Source: CAYXAA01 sp964462985 | Lineage (GTDB): Bacteria > Pseudomonadota > Alphaproteobacteria > Rhizobiales > Stappiaceae | DNA length: 32,125 bases | Direction of reading: 5' to 3' | Assembly (NCBI GenBank): GCA_964462985.1 | Contig: CAYXAA010000043.1 | Coordinates: forward strand, 1-32,125 | Part shown: positions 31,796 to 32,125 of the stretch, piece by piece | Layout of the letters: every line of letters starts with the position of its first letter | How positions within the stretch are numbered: position 1 is the first letter of the stretch | Notes under the pieces: model-generated | What the model saw: only the letters and a program-made list of their open reading frames with translations | What the model was told of the DNA's origin: nothing | Databases searched by the model: none | Position numbers and translations under genes: made by a program

Positions 31796-32125
31796 TCAGT
31801 CCTTCTCCGCCGGACCGCCGAGCGACCACAGTACGCCGTAGGGATCGCGAACCTGCCCGTAGCGGTCGCCCCAGAACATCACCTGCAGCGGTAGAACAAT
31901 CTCGACCCCGGCAGCCACAGCCCGCTCCCACCAGGCCTCGACGTCCTCGACCTGCAGATGCAGCGTGTAGCCTTGGTGCGGCTGGAACGGGTGGCCATAG
32001 TCCGGATAGGGATCGCACAGCATCAGTGAGCCGCCGTTGACATGGAGGTGGACATGCATCGTCCGCCCCTGTGAGAACGGCGGTGGAAAACTAGACCACG
32101 GTAGCGGCGGGATAGTCCTGCTGCG
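31796..32125 (-). CDS. VOC-family (glyoxalase/PhnB-like) protein, 5' end cut by window edge
   Basis: The visible 109 codons are the C-terminal part of a VOC-fold protein. Typical segments are MHVHLHVNGGSLMLCDPYPD, GYTLHLQVEDVEAWWERAVAAG, and the end FWGDRYGQVRDPYGVLWSLG, a common terminus in PhnB-like and YdcJ-type VOC proteins. The Met at 32059 is internal: the frame continues upstream without a stop through GRT, SSFPPPF and IPPLPW to the window edge, and family members have about 40-50 more residues. The true start is therefore beyond 32125. The family includes metal-dependent lyases, dioxygenases and resistance proteins; the substrate is unknown. It is convergent with the STAS gene and probably unrelated to the signalling locus. 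Confidence 0.85.
   Translation of the reverse strand, partial: RSRTIPPLPWSSFPPPFSQGRTMHVHLHVNGGSLMLCDPYPDYGHPFQPHQGYTLHLQVEDVEAWWERAVAAGVEIVLPLQVMFWGDRYGQVRDPYGVLWSLGGPAEKD

Noticed and set aside
31796..32059. The VOC protein as a complete 87-residue gene starting at 32059.
   Set aside because: The frame stays open to the window edge with family-like sequence before that Met, so the gene is cut by the window and not short.

Overview
The window is GC-rich alphaproteobacterial chromosome, most likely from a member of the Hyphomicrobiales (Rhizobiales). I base this on the gene order amidase – PBP1a – prfB, on an RNase E with an acidic insert in its S1 domain and a C-terminal GWW tail, on the Bcp / DUF455 / M23 neighbourhood, and on dispersed CTAGAGCA palindromes. 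No tRNA, rRNA, CRISPR array, transposase or phage gene was seen.

Positions 1-18.4 kb are mostly housekeeping. In order they hold the 3' end of glutamine synthetase (glnA) with its terminator, a MarR regulator with an AT-hook-like tail (minus), tyrS, a large AsmA/YhdP-like protein (minus), the peroxiredoxin bcp overlapping a DUF455 ferritin-like gene, a membrane-anchored M23 peptidase, and a minus-strand cell-wall and translation run, amiC – mrcA – prfB. The prfB gene carries the classic programmed +1 frameshift. Next comes rne, preceded by about 900 bases without a gene that include three consecutive hairpins.

Positions 18.4-22.9 kb hold an RND efflux pump: a lipoprotein adaptor and an HAE1-type permease. 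A perfect 21-bp palindrome upstream of the adaptor looks like an operator.

Positions 23.1-31.6 kb are the most interesting part, a dense signalling locus built from partner-switching components. One half encodes a HAMP-like coiled-coil protein, a MinD/ParA-like ATPase, an STAS protein, an RsbW-like kinase and, convergent with them, a coiled-coil PP2C phosphatase. The other half is a tightly overlapping operon: a degenerate GHKL protein, a degenerate STAS domain fused to a SAM methyltransferase, a membrane sensor PP2C phosphatase (extracytoplasmic sensor, HAMP, coil, PP2C) and an intact GHKL protein. A separate intact STAS gene follows. Thus an apparently working kinase/STAS pair sits beside a paralogous pair in which both partners have lost key residues. 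No sigma factor or diguanylate cyclase is present, so the output is unknown. The methyltransferase and the MinD-like ATPase are the obvious candidates.

The right edge cuts a minus-strand VOC/glyoxalase-like gene.
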